Source: Acrasis kona
Taxonomy: Eukaryota > Heterolobosea > Eutetramitea > Acrasida > Acrasidae
Length of the DNA stretch: 32,312 nucleotides
NCBI GenBank assembly: GCA_026419775.2
Contig: JAOPGA020001342.1
Location: 1-32,312 of the forward strand
Reading direction: 5' to 3'
The first letter of the stretch is position 1, and each line of letters begins with the position of its first letter. Under the pieces are notes generated by a model. It was not told the origin of the DNA and ran no database searches. It saw only the letters and a list, made by a program, of their open reading frames with translations. This document shows positions 15,762 to 25,058 of this stretch, piece after piece. A program made the position numbers and the translations under genes.

Positions 15762-17863
15762 CTAAATTGACGGCTTGGGTACTCTTTGTTCGGCGTGCAA
15801 TGAACATATTTGAGACCGAAGATCCTGTCTTTTCTTTGATGTAACATTCGAGTCGAACCAATTTTCATTCTTGATTGGGATTGACTCTGGAGGCTCCAGC
15901 ATCATCTTTTCAACATATTCTAATAGATATACGCCACAATCACAATTATTGTCTTGTACAGGAAGTGTAGCATGACATCCAGATAATTTGATACCTTCCT
16001 TATCAGGGTTCTCTTGCAAATATCTTAACTGAAAGTACTCCTTGGCATATTTCATTTGACTGGGGCGTTTACCAAGAGAGTCACAACACATAAGTTTCAT
16101 TCTCTCTGGATCCGATGGGTAACACAACACTAATAACATCCAATGGGCTCGTCCATTATTAATGGGAAGAAAAACAAAATCCTTTTCAAAAAGTTTGACA
16201 TCAAGTGATGGAGTCCGTTTAGAGGACCTAACGCGAGAATCTTTGCTTCGTAGTAGAGGAAAGAAGGTTGTTTTGAAAATATATACATTTGGGATTTTTT
16301 TAAAAGTAATGTTTTTCAATCTCTCTTGAAGGGTATCAAGATAAAAATCAATCAAGTTATCATTTAAAAACTCAGACTCATTAGTTCGCTTGAGGTCTCC
16401 CTCAGTTATAACAATATTTTTATAATGTGCAAATACAATTTCTTTAGCATGTTTCGGGACCAACTCTACTTTCGGCTCTAGAGGCTTTTCTTGTTCAACA
16501 TCTTCACTCTTCTCTTGTTCTACATTTTCGATCCTCTCCTGTTCAACACTTTCCTTCTGTTCTTCTTTTTGTATTTTAGGTTTTTCATATGGGTCTTTGT
16601 AATCTTCATCGGTGTCGTCGTCCTTAGTGTATATATAATCGTCAACTTGATTGACTCTTCTTGATGTTTTACTATTTCTATCTCTATTCTCTAAAGTATT
16701 GCTTCTAGTCGAAGAACGTGTGTTGTGTTCTCGGAAACTGTACTGATCCAGTTCGTAATCATATTCGAAATCAAAATCAGAGCCAGAGTTGTCTTGTACT
16801 TCGTTGTATTCACTAATGATTTGTTCTTCATTGGTCGGTAAAGTTGTTGAAACTGTTGAAAAGTCTATTTTTTGTGGAGAAGCTGTCGTCATGTCCATCT
16901 CCTTCATCAACGAAATGTATATTTTTCTTTTGTGAAGGTCGGTCAAACTTTGTTGTTCGTAATCGTGAAGGAATGGTGGATTTGTGGCGTCTGTTGCAAC
17001 GGTATTGAGTTTTACGGTATAATGAAATTGACACGATGAGTCCTGATCAATGACAATAGGGATGAAAACAACTATAAAGTTTTAAAAAGAACCAAAAAGC
17101 ATTCTTACCTTCCGAATTAGCTTCGTATGAGTCTTGATCGAGTCCACGAATATTCGTGCTGAGCTTAAAACCAAAACTCTCTTTTTCAGGCATCAAGCAA
17201 ACCCACGGTTGCAAAATGGATGAAAAAACAATTTCAACAACGCGTGTTTCTTCGTTGATTACAAGCATGCAGGAAATACAGTTCTCAATAACCGAAAAGT
17301 TTTTGTAGCTGTATAATTGGTCTCCACACGACATTATGCCGTCACTAAAGTTCAATGTTTTTTTATATTCAAATGTACTGGTTGATACTACAATTTCAAG
17401 TAAGCACTTCAATGAATGTTGTATTTACCTGAAGTCTGTGAATTTAGGGTCTCATCATCTGAATCCACAGAGATGAATTCTGGTTCTTGCTCCTTTGTCT
17501 CTTTTTTTTCTTCCTTGTCCTCCTTTTTGTTCTGTTCTTTCTTTTCCTCTTTTTTTGCATCAGGAGAACCCCTGTCTTTTACTTTTCGCAAGATTTTTGT
17601 TGGACTTTTTGGAGTCAATATTTTTTTCCGTCTCTCTGATGGGATAACGCAATCTATTTCGGAACTATCTGAGTCAGAATGTATTACTTTCCTCCTCTTC
17701 CAAGATGTTTCAGACACCTCGATGTTATCATCACTATCGTCCTCTTCATCCTGTATGTCATCTATAGCTTTCGCGACAACTTGACACGTCGCAATCTAAT
17801 GTTGTTAGATACCATTGAACACACAACTACCCTTTGCGTCCTCCTCTTTCTTACAATGTTCAT
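15762..17863 (-). CDS. Ulp2/SENP6-like SUMO protease (C48), spliced
   Basis: A cysteine protease that removes or trims SUMO, probably nuclear. My model has exons 17855-17863, 17429-17795, 17109-17387 and 15762-17071. The introns of 59, 41 and 37 nt all keep the frame, giving 654 residues. The nine-base first exon (Met-Asn-Ile) is uncertain; the other two introns are well supported. The catalytic domain begins near VITEGDLKRT and FLNDNLIDFYL. It carries the His in GRAHWMLLV, the Asp in CCDSLGKRP, and the Gln/Cys pair in VQDNNCDCGVYLLEY, so all active-site residues are present. The N-terminal half is long, acidic and low complexity. It has possible SUMO-interacting stretches (IDCVIP; FISVDSDDE) and a Glu/Lys-rich tract. 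The second coding exon contains an unassigned beta-rich segment. Confidence 0.88.
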
Positions 17864-17947
17864 TGTTAATATTGCGACACAATATTCCAGAGTTTAGTGG
17901 AAATAACGTCTATAAAATTTACAACACACAACAGCACACAAAACATT

Positions 17948-19326
17948 TTAAATTGTATTTTTTATAAAAGTATTCTTGTACTCTTCAAAGGTTCCACTAC
18001 TAATCGATTTTCTAATAGCCTCAAAAAATCTCATATAATGTTGTACGTTATGGCTATGAACCATCAGAAACAGTCTAATCATTTGATACTTACATTGTTA
18101 GTAGAACTTCTGCAAGCATTTCATGCGCGTTCAATAAATGGTGTATGTATGCTCTTGTGTGTGATTTACACGTGAAACAACCACAGCCTTCCAAAACAGG
18201 TTTCACGTCCCTCACAAATTTTACATCCCTCAAGTTCATTTTCATCTCTGTTTGGTTTTGCTGTATTTGTAAAGGGTAAATTGAAGCCATTCCAAATTCT
18301 GCAACTTTGAAGGGATAAACTCCATCAAAGACATCAACTCCTTGTTGAACACACTCAAGTACGTCATCTAAACGTTAAAATAATTTTGAAAGGAATTGCT
18401 TACAAGGATGATCTTGACCCGAAATGAATAGTGGAAGTTTCGATAGTTTTGTAGCCTTCACTTCTTGTATGCAAGCTTTTAATAGCGCACTTCTTTTGTT
18501 TGGTGGCATGATTCCAAAGTCGCCCAAAAGAACACCGCGGTATGACTCTTTTAGTTCTGATTGATCTAAAAATTGTTTTAAGGATTCTGGACGGGTCTGG
18601 GCAACAAGTGGGAACAGCAAATTGCTTGCGTTAGGAACAGTTGAAGTTTGGCTTATCCACTTCTTTGATCTCTCTACACACTTTAGAATCTTCTTGCTCG
18701 GTCGTTGTTCTTCTTTTCCTGGCAAGTCAATGGAAACGTGAACGACATCGTGAACAGATGCATCATGTAGGGGTACTAAGAGTTCTGGCTTCATTTGTTG
18801 CATGAGTTTGTTAAAGCTCTCTGGGTTTGTCTGAAGCGTTTAAAAAGTGAGTTCAAGAATTAATTACTTTTCTGCGTCCCATTTCTGTATCACCATATGG
18901 GCATTTATCATTTGCTTGACAAGTCTGTTGAGCGAATTGTGGATCTCTAATGTTGACAATAACTGGGTAATCTTTCAAGTTAAGCAAAGAATGTAGGGGG
19001 CGCTGAATGTCATCAGATTTTTTCTGCTTCAAATGTTCTTCGTAACTGGTCAAAACCTTTTCACCTGGGTTTTCATTACTGAAAAAATTAATAAGCGACT
19101 AAAAGTATACTCACAGATCCCAGAAATTCAAATTGATAATACAAGAGCTTTGGTCGTCAGTTTTGATTGCATTCTTAAAATTATCAGGAGTTAGGTTTGG
19201 TATGCATCCTCTGCTTGTGTAAATTGTGTATAGAGGTGTTTGGTAAGATTGACCAGGAAGGGACTGAAATGTTAATTTACCAACCCTTGTTGTGCCTTGT
19301 TCCTTGTCTGTCTCGAAAGTTGCCAT
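17948..19326 (-). CDS. QTRT2: Queuine tRNA-ribosyltransferase accessory subunit 2 (QTRT2)
   Basis: Five exons (19115-19326, 18868-19078, 18404-18830, 18094-18367, 17948-18053) separated by introns of 36, 37, 36 and 40 nt. All are in phase and give 409 residues, close to the usual ~415. The protein pairs with the catalytic subunit QTRT1 to exchange guanine-34 for queuine in GUN-anticodon tRNAs. Diagnostic features are RVGKLTF near the start, DVLECVQQGVDVFDGVYPF, the zinc ligands GCGCFTCKSHTRAYIHHLL, LNAHEMLAEVLLT and the terminal HNVQHYMRFFEAIR. The catalytic DSGGF segment of QTRT1/bacterial Tgt is absent, hence the accessory-subunit call. Its ATG is separated by only 20 bp from that of the divergent homoaconitase gene. 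The 3' end faces away from the Ulp gene's 5' end. Confidence 0.93.
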
Positions 19327-19346
19327 CTTTTGTAAAAGTTAAAAAA

Positions 19347-21383
19347 ATGAAATTGAGGAGATTCAACCCGGTCGTCAATCTTGCTCGCAACTATGCTACT
19401 CACAATGTAGTACCCCAGACAATGGTGGAGAAGATCGTACAACAGTTCGCATCAGGGTTGCAGAGTGAGGATCAAAAAGTCTCCTCTGGCGACTACATAT
19501 CAGTCAAACCACTACATGTCATGACCCATGATAATACTTCAGCAGTTATGAAGAAGTTTTTGCAATTCTATGATGAAAAGAATCCACCATCAGTCAAAGA
19601 CAAGAATCAAATTGTATTTACTCTTGACCACAACATTCAAGACAAGTCAGAAGATAACCTCAAAAAGTACAAATCAATTGAGAACTTTGCCAAGAACCAC
19701 AACGTACAGTTTTATCCCGCCGGCAGGGGCATCGGTCATCAAGTCATGGTTGAGGAGGGACATGCCTGGCCACTCACCATGGTTGTTGCTTCAGACTCTC
19801 ACTCCAACATGTACGGTGGTTTGGGCTGCCTAGGAACACCTATTGTTCGCACAGATGCAGCAGCCATATGGGCCACAGGGTACACTTGGTGGCAAGTTCC
19901 ACCTATTGCCAAAGTAGAACTCGTTGGAGAATTAAGACCTGGAGTTAGCGGAAAAGATGTTATCATATCATTGTGCGGAATTTTCAACAATGACGAAGTG
20001 CTCAACATGGCTGTTGAATTTGTGGGCGAAGGAGTAAAGTGCCTCTCCATAGACGAAAGACTTACAATCGCAAACATGACCACCGAATGGGGAGCTCTCG
20101 CCGGAATATTCCCTGTAGATGAAGTGACATTGGATTGGCTGAAAGATCGATCCCAATCAAAACCAAACAATGACAAATTATCCCAAAACAGAATCGAACA
20201 ACTATCAGAAAGCATGAACCAATTCCAACCAGACAAAGGCGCAAGATATGCCATAGAACTGAAAATCGACCTTTCTCGTGTATCTCCCCATGCTTCGGGA
20301 CCTAATCATGTTAAAGTCATGTCAAGTGTCGACGAATTAGAGAACAAGAAAATCAAAATTCACAAGGCGTATGTTGTATCGTGCGTCAACAGCAGAGTTC
20401 AAGATCTTGCAGAGGCAGCTCGCGTCATCAAAGAAGGAGGAGGACGCATCGCAGATGGTGTAGAATTCTATGTAGCGCCAGCATCAAGCGACGTCCTTGC
20501 AGAGAGTCAACAAAGAGGCGATTGGCAAATCTTATTAGACGCCGGTGCCAAACCTTTACCACCAGGGTGTGGTCCTTGTATTGGACTGGGTGCCGGTCTT
20601 CTACAGGACGGAGAAGTTGGAATCTCCGCAACAAACAGAAACTTTAAGGGTAGAATGGGATCTACAAAAGCTCAAACGTACTTGGCATCACCAGCAGTCG
20701 TCGCACAATCTGCGATTAATGGTTACATTAGCTCACCTAAAAACATTTCTGATAAATTAGATTCTGGACCAGTTGGAACAAAGGTGGGTACAAGCAAACA
20801 AAGCACAGAAAAGAAGAGCGTGAAGCTAATTGATGGTTTTCCATCACAAATAAGTGGAGATATTGTATTATGTCATCAAGATAATCTAAACACTGATGGA
20901 ATCTATCCTGGAAAGTATACCTACAGTGAGAGCATCACTCCAGAGCAACAGGCACAAGTGGCGATGGAGAACTATGATGTAAATTTTCAAAAAGTAATAA
21001 AAAGTGGAGATATTTTGGTGGGTGGTTTTAATTTTGGAACTGGTAGTTCCAGAGAACAGGCTGCTACCTGTTTAAAGTACCGTGGCATACCTCTTGTAAT
21101 CGCTGGTAGTTTCAGTGAGACATTCAAAAGGAATGCAACTAATAACGGTTACTTGGTGATTGAGGTTCCAGAGTTGGTAAGGGATCTTAAGGAGCGATTT
21201 GGAACAGAACAATTGACCAGAGCAACTGGTCTCAAGGCGGTTGTTAAATTTGATGAAAGTGTAATTGAAGTGGAGGGTGGTGAAAAATATAATATGAGTC
21301 CTGTTGGGTTAGTCGCTCAAGAACTAATTTTGCTTGGAGGATTGGAGAAGTGGGTGGAAAATAAGCTTAACAAGAATTTGTAA
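19347..21383 (+). CDS. LYS4: Homoaconitase (LYS4-like), mitochondrial
   Basis: 678 residues from the ATG at 19347; the in-frame sequence further upstream overlaps the divergent QTRT2 gene and is not needed. The enzyme converts homocitrate/homoaconitate to homoisocitrate in the alpha-aminoadipate lysine pathway. The presequence (MKLRRFNPVVNLARNYAT) is basic. Family blocks are YPAGRGIGHQVM, DSHSNMYGGLGCLG, TWWQVPPIAKVEL and LTIANMTTEWGALAGIFP. The 4Fe-4S ligands are Cys in VVSCVNSR and the CGPC pair in PPGCGPCIGLG. The swivelling domain has NLNTDGIYPGKYTY and GGFNFGTGSSREQAA. The WWQVPPIAKVE and NTDGIYPGKYTY blocks fit homoaconitase better than citrate-cycle aconitase, though some relatives act on other 2-hydroxy tricarboxylates. 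No intron is present. Confidence 0.9.
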   Translation: MKLRRFNPVVNLARNYATHNVVPQTMVEKIVQQFASGLQSEDQKVSSGDYISVKPLHVMTHDNTSAVMKKFLQFYDEKNPPSVKDKNQIVFTLDHNIQDKSEDNLKKYKSIENFAKNHNVQFYPAGRGIGHQVMVEEGHAWPLTMVVASDSHSNMYGGLGCLGTPIVRTDAAAIWATGYTWWQVPPIAKVELVGELRPGVSGKDVIISLCGIFNNDEVLNMAVEFVGEGVKCLSIDERLTIANMTTEWGALAGIFPVDEVTLDWLKDRSQSKPNNDKLSQNRIEQLSESMNQFQPDKGARYAIELKIDLSRVSPHASGPNHVKVMSSVDELENKKIKIHKAYVVSCVNSRVQDLAEAARVIKEGGGRIADGVEFYVAPASSDVLAESQQRGDWQILLDAGAKPLPPGCGPCIGLGAGLLQDGEVGISATNRNFKGRMGSTKAQTYLASPAVVAQSAINGYISSPKNISDKLDSGPVGTKVGTSKQSTEKKSVKLIDGFPSQISGDIVLCHQDNLNTDGIYPGKYTYSESITPEQQAQVAMENYDVNFQKVIKSGDILVGGFNFGTGSSREQAATCLKYRGIPLVIAGSFSETFKRNATNNGYLVIEVPELVRDLKERFGTEQLTRATGLKAVVKFDESVIEVEGGEKYNMSPVGLVAQELILLGGLEKWVENKLNKNL

Positions 21384-21441
21384 CAATAAAACCATAATCA
21401 TTAAATGATATTTACAATAAATGTGCAAGTGCTCTATATTA

Positions 21442-21476
21442 ACAATGAATGAAAATGATTACTCATTATTCATTGT
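21442..21476. other. Stem-loop downstream of the homoaconitase gene
   Basis: ACAATGAAT (21442-21450) pairs with ATTCATTGT (21468-21476), and inside it AATGA (21454-21458) pairs with TCATT (21463-21467) around a TTAC loop. A three-base bulge separates the two helices. It is 59 bp past the homoaconitase stop and could be a 3'-UTR element of that gene, or the overlap of its 3' end with the candidate minus-strand gene. Confidence 0.45.
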
Positions 21477-21850
21477 ACATCTTCGAAACACCCATGTGAA
21501 TAAGCAAGTTTGCCTTCCCTATGATTCCTTCATACTTTTTTTCTACTTCCGCTTGAAACAAAACATTGCCCAAACACCGTGATCGAAAGATCCACCAGGT
21601 GTCTCATTTTTTGAAGCTTCAATCTTTATTACTTTCATTGCAATCAGTTTATTGTTATCCCGTAGAACTTATATGAATTAGGCACTGCTTGTATATAGCA
21701 TATGTGTGGGTAGAAAAATACTTTGGGGATTGGGTAATCCATTCGAAACGTTTTGGTCTTTGTAAGATTGGATGGTCAAGATCCGGAAATTCACTCAACT
21801 TCTTTCTGAGTTGACAAAAGAACACATTCTGCAGCTGTCCTTGACAACAT
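21466..21850 (-). CDS. Candidate small four-exon gene, unidentified
   Basis: The minus strand between homoaconitase and LSM14 has protein-like open stretches (FPDLDHPILQRPKRFEWITQ; VEKKYEGIIGKANLLIHMG). One model closes the frame from an ATG at 21850: exons 21846-21850, 21669-21805, 21596-21631 and 21466-21551. The introns are 40, 37 and 44 nt, each GT-AG, and the product is 87 residues. The intron sizes fit this genome and the start would lie 15 bp from the LSM14 start, matching other gene pairs here. However, the donors (GTCAAG, GTTCTA, GTGGAT) are weaker than those of the other genes. The family is unknown. Alternative exon boundaries are possible. Confidence 0.3.
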
Positions 21851-21865
21851 CGCTTTATAAGATAA

Positions 21866-23389
21866 ATGAGCCAACAACCACAATCGCAGCCTCAACAAGG
21901 CGTACCGCAGCAAGCACCTTCGCAAAGCTCTGGAGGAGCAGCGTCTTTTATCGGAAGCAAAATTAGCTTAATTTCTAAGAGCGATATCAGATATGAGGGA
22001 ACTTTATTTGGTGTCGACAGCAGAAGTAGTCAGGTTTCGTTACGTGACGTTCGCATGTTCGGAACTGAGGGAAGACGTGGCAACGGGCAGGACATCCTTC
22101 CAGTAGACAAAGTATATAGTTACATTGTTTTTAAAGGTTCAGACATTAAAGATCTAACCGTAAGCGAGGCACCCAAACCAGAGTCAGCTCCAGATCAACC
22201 ATTCAGCGCACAACCTCAACCTCAGACGGCACCTGCTCCAACTTCTGCACAACCAACTCAAGGTTGGCCTAAGCAAGACGACGCGTCAATGCAGAACCAA
22301 CAACAAGGCTTCTATCCTTATGGCAATCCCTACATGCCGCACAATTACCCATTCTATGGCTATCCTGGCCGCCCTGGCATGCCCAACCCATATGGAATGG
22401 TTCCTCCCGGCTATCCCCAATATCCAGGCGCACCTCAATATGGAAGACCAGAGAAGCAACAATTATGGGTACCTCCTCCTCAACAGCAATCCCAACAACC
22501 CCAACAACCATTATCACAGCAACAACAACAAAATCAAACGCCGCAACAACAACCAACCACTCAAGAAAGTGTCACTCCAAGACAAGAACAGAATTTACCT
22601 CCCCAACAACAACCCAAGCAGCAACAAACCCAACAGAGCAACGTTCAACAACCCTCACAGCCAGTCACTCAACCCAGTCAGCCCAAATCTGTGCTCAGCG
22701 CTCCTGTCGCCTCCACCACTAGTTCTGTTACAATTAGCTCAACCACTCCAAGTCAACTACCATCCCAACCCACTTCAGTGTTATCCGCACAACAAGCACC
22801 CATCTCAAACGATCAAAAAGTTGTTAACGAACAACCAACCGCAGTCACCTCCACCACATCGCAACCAGAAGCAGCACCCAAGCAGCAATACAATCGCAAC
22901 AACAACAACAGTCAACGCGGCGATTACAATAGAAGAGGAAGAGGCGGTGGACGTGGTGGCGGACGCGGCGGATCTCATTCCGAAAGCGGACTCAAGCAAC
23001 CCATCAACTTTACAGGTGAATTCGACTTTCAATCAAATTTGGACAAGTTCGACAAGGACAACATTCTCAAGGAGATTCATGATTTGGACATTACCGAAAC
23101 CCCTCAAGAAGTGGAACAGCCCAAAAAGAAGGCACCTGCCCCCATCGTTAAGCCAGCCTATGACAAGAATGAGAGCTTCTTTGATACAATTAGCAGAGAT
23201 AGCGAAGACAAGCAGAACAGACGAACATATTATGAAAGAGAGGAGCAAGCGAAATTAGACATGGAAACATTTGGAGAGACTAATGGTATTGGCGGAAGAG
23301 GACGCGGTCGTGGACGTGGAAGAGGCGGAAGAGGACGCGGATCATATAATAACAATAGGGGTGGTTTCTACAGAAATGATAACAGATAA
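21866..23389 (+). CDS. LSM14: LSM14/Scd6/Rap55-family mRNP protein
   Basis: 507 residues without introns. The protein represses translation and promotes decapping in P-bodies by binding eIF4E/4E-T-type partners, Dcp2/Edc and DDX6. Domains in order: the N-terminal divergent LSm fold (IGSKISLISKSDIRYEGTLF through VYSYIVFKGSDIKDLTV, residues ~30-105), a long Gln/Pro-rich disordered middle, a first RGG patch (GRGGGRGGGRGG), the FDF motif (GEFDFQSNLDKFDK), the FFD box (NESFFDTIS), the TFG box (LDMETFGETNG) and a C-terminal RGG tail. All hallmark parts are present in family order. The CAA-rich middle produces long out-of-frame reading frames on both strands that are only shadows. It converges on the next gene with a 26-bp gap. 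Confidence 0.95.
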   Translation: MSQQPQSQPQQGVPQQAPSQSSGGAASFIGSKISLISKSDIRYEGTLFGVDSRSSQVSLRDVRMFGTEGRRGNGQDILPVDKVYSYIVFKGSDIKDLTVSEAPKPESAPDQPFSAQPQPQTAPAPTSAQPTQGWPKQDDASMQNQQQGFYPYGNPYMPHNYPFYGYPGRPGMPNPYGMVPPGYPQYPGAPQYGRPEKQQLWVPPPQQQSQQPQQPLSQQQQQNQTPQQQPTTQESVTPRQEQNLPPQQQPKQQQTQQSNVQQPSQPVTQPSQPKSVLSAPVASTTSSVTISSTTPSQLPSQPTSVLSAQQAPISNDQKVVNEQPTAVTSTTSQPEAAPKQQYNRNNNNSQRGDYNRRGRGGGRGGGRGGSHSESGLKQPINFTGEFDFQSNLDKFDKDNILKEIHDLDITETPQEVEQPKKKAPAPIVKPAYDKNESFFDTISRDSEDKQNRRTYYEREEQAKLDMETFGETNGIGGRGRGRGRGRGGRGRGSYNNNRGGFYRNDNR

Positions 23390-23415
23390 AAATGTAAACA
23401 ACAAAGTTTGATAAT

Positions 23416-23919
23416 TTATAATTTTGATTTTATTTGTATGTGTGTGGGTTTTGTGAATGCGCTCTGTAGATTCTTTGTGGGTATGGCTAGTTTTCCAAAG
23501 GTTTGAACGAGAATGTAGAATGTATATTCCTCATCATCTTGGTCTCTTGTTGATAACTTTTTTATCAAGTGTTGTACATCTTGAGATGGTTCCGTTGTGT
23601 ACATTATTGGATCACTTTGATCTTCATCTGTAGGCACTCCATGTATGCCATGAACACTAATTGGTTGTGATTGAAAATGTTCTTCGTTCAATATACTAGT
23701 GAGCTGTTCACAGCTTCCAACATATTCTAAAATGAATACGCGCGGAAGTATTATACCAGACTCGAAGAGATATTGTGTGTCTGGTTCAGATATTGTTCCT
23801 TTAGGATTGCTGTCCACACGATGGCTTATTGTGTGTATTTTGAAATTCTTCTTTAGATATTCCTCATCGACGACCCTGAGGTGTTTAGTGATGACATCAT
23901 ATTTGCTTTGTGTGTTCAT
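23416..23919 (-). CDS. Hypothetical protein, 167 residues
   Basis: Intact single-exon frame with mixed composition and no signal or membrane segment. There is a beta-rich middle (SGIILPRVFILEYVGSCEQL) and a later stretch EEYTFYILVQTFGKLAIP. An intervening acidic loop mentions HGIHGVPTDEDQSDP. I do not recognise a family. Supporting its reality are its length, its position filling the gap between two genes (26 bp from the LSM14 stop, 41 bp from the next gene's stop) and the in-frame ATG. Confidence 0.6.
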   Translation of the reverse strand: MNTQSKYDVITKHLRVVDEEYLKKNFKIHTISHRVDSNPKGTISEPDTQYLFESGIILPRVFILEYVGSCEQLTSILNEEHFQSQPISVHGIHGVPTDEDQSDPIMYTTEPSQDVQHLIKKLSTRDQDDEEYTFYILVQTFGKLAIPTKNLQSAFTKPTHIQIKSKL

Positions 23920-23960
23920 AAATTGAACAAGCTTACAATCAATACAAGAGTGACAATAAT

Positions 23961-24905
23961 TTAAAACATATTTACTGATATATTACGATGTATGGCTTTT
24001 GGATGGTACTCATTTATTTGACCGTCAGCTAAATACCTCCTTCCATCCAAATGGCGCAGAGCAGGTGTTGCTGGCATAGGATGATACCAGTATGTACCAA
24101 AAATAGAATGTGCTTCATCTCCACCCACTGCAACTCTCTTTCTTATAAGCTGTCCCAGTCGGTCTTCTACAAAATCCCCTCTCCTCACTATGCAACGACC
24201 ATCAGACACAACAATTCTGCGGTAGTAATCAACTCTGCCAATGTGATTCTTGTCGAACCAAAAGTTCAACTTGACGAGTGGTACTTTGTCGTCAGGAAAT
24301 TTTAAGGTGAATGGAATGTTTTGTTTATTCAATTTGATTACTGTTGACTCAATCTGTTGCAAGTAAGTCACATTTGAGCCACTCATAAACCCAACATAAT
24401 TTATTAAATCTTTGTGTTGGTCCATTAGATTTAGAATGTCTAATGTCGGTATATCTTGAGCTGTAAATGCATAATCATGTTGACAAGAGAACACATAAGG
24501 TGTGTTTACAAATTTCATGGCAGCTTTTAGAGCCCAAGAATAACCCATTCTCTCAGTTAACATTAGTGCCTCCGTATTTTTGAAAGAATCGTCGTTGGCA
24601 ATAAGTTCCATAACATTTTGTTTATATTGATTATAGGCGACCTCTTCCTCTAAAGAAATGCGTCCAGAAGAAAAGAGAGTTTTTTGGTTTTCCTTTGCAA
24701 TATCATACCCGTCAAATACAAGAATCTTTCGGCACTCATGTACACCCTGAACCTTTTTAAAGCTATCGAACACTGTTTTAACAACGTCAATGGACGGGTT
24801 TGATCTAGTAGGGCTGATGGGTTAACTTTTAAAAATGTAAGATATAAACCTTGTTGTCACCACGACTGTGATTCTGTCTGCTATGTCAATATTGTTTTCT
24901 GCCAT
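23961..24905 (-). CDS. Putative glycosyltransferase-like (GT-A type) protein, two exons
   Basis: Exon 1 is 24850-24905 and exon 2 is 23961-24813, split by a 36-nt intron (GTTTAT...CATCAG); the spliced frame gives 302 residues. The start is a typical nucleotide-sugar-binding strand (RITVVVTTSPTRSNPSID) followed by CRKILVFDGYD. The central CQHDYAF resembles the DxD-like acidic site of GT-A enzymes, preceded by ALKAAMKFVNTPYVF. Further blocks are NFWFDKNHIGRVDYYRR, RRGDFVEDRLGQ and HLDGRRYL. No signal anchor is present, so it would act in the cytosol unless an upstream exon is missing. The enzyme class is inferred from fold-like patterns only; donor and acceptor are unknown. It is divergent from the SR gene (153 bp apart). 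Confidence 0.65.
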
Positions 24906-25058
24906 TGATTTATTTTACAACTTCACATAGTTGAAGTTGGTTCAAACAACGTTGATTTCTTCATTTTCAAATCAAACCCATTACAACCAATTTTTTTGAG
25001 CCAATCGTTGAAGGCTTAAATAAAACGGGTAGATACACCAACTTCATTGAAGATAACA

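Noticed and set aside
6979-17948. Functional link between tRNA-Gln(CUG) and QTRT2
   Set aside because: Queuosine is placed in GUN anticodons (Tyr, His, Asn, Asp), not in CUG, so nearness is coincidental.
22320-23258. 312-codon frame overlapping LSM14
   Set aside because: It arises from the CAA/CCA-rich low-complexity middle read in another frame; the LSM14 frame carries all conserved motifs.
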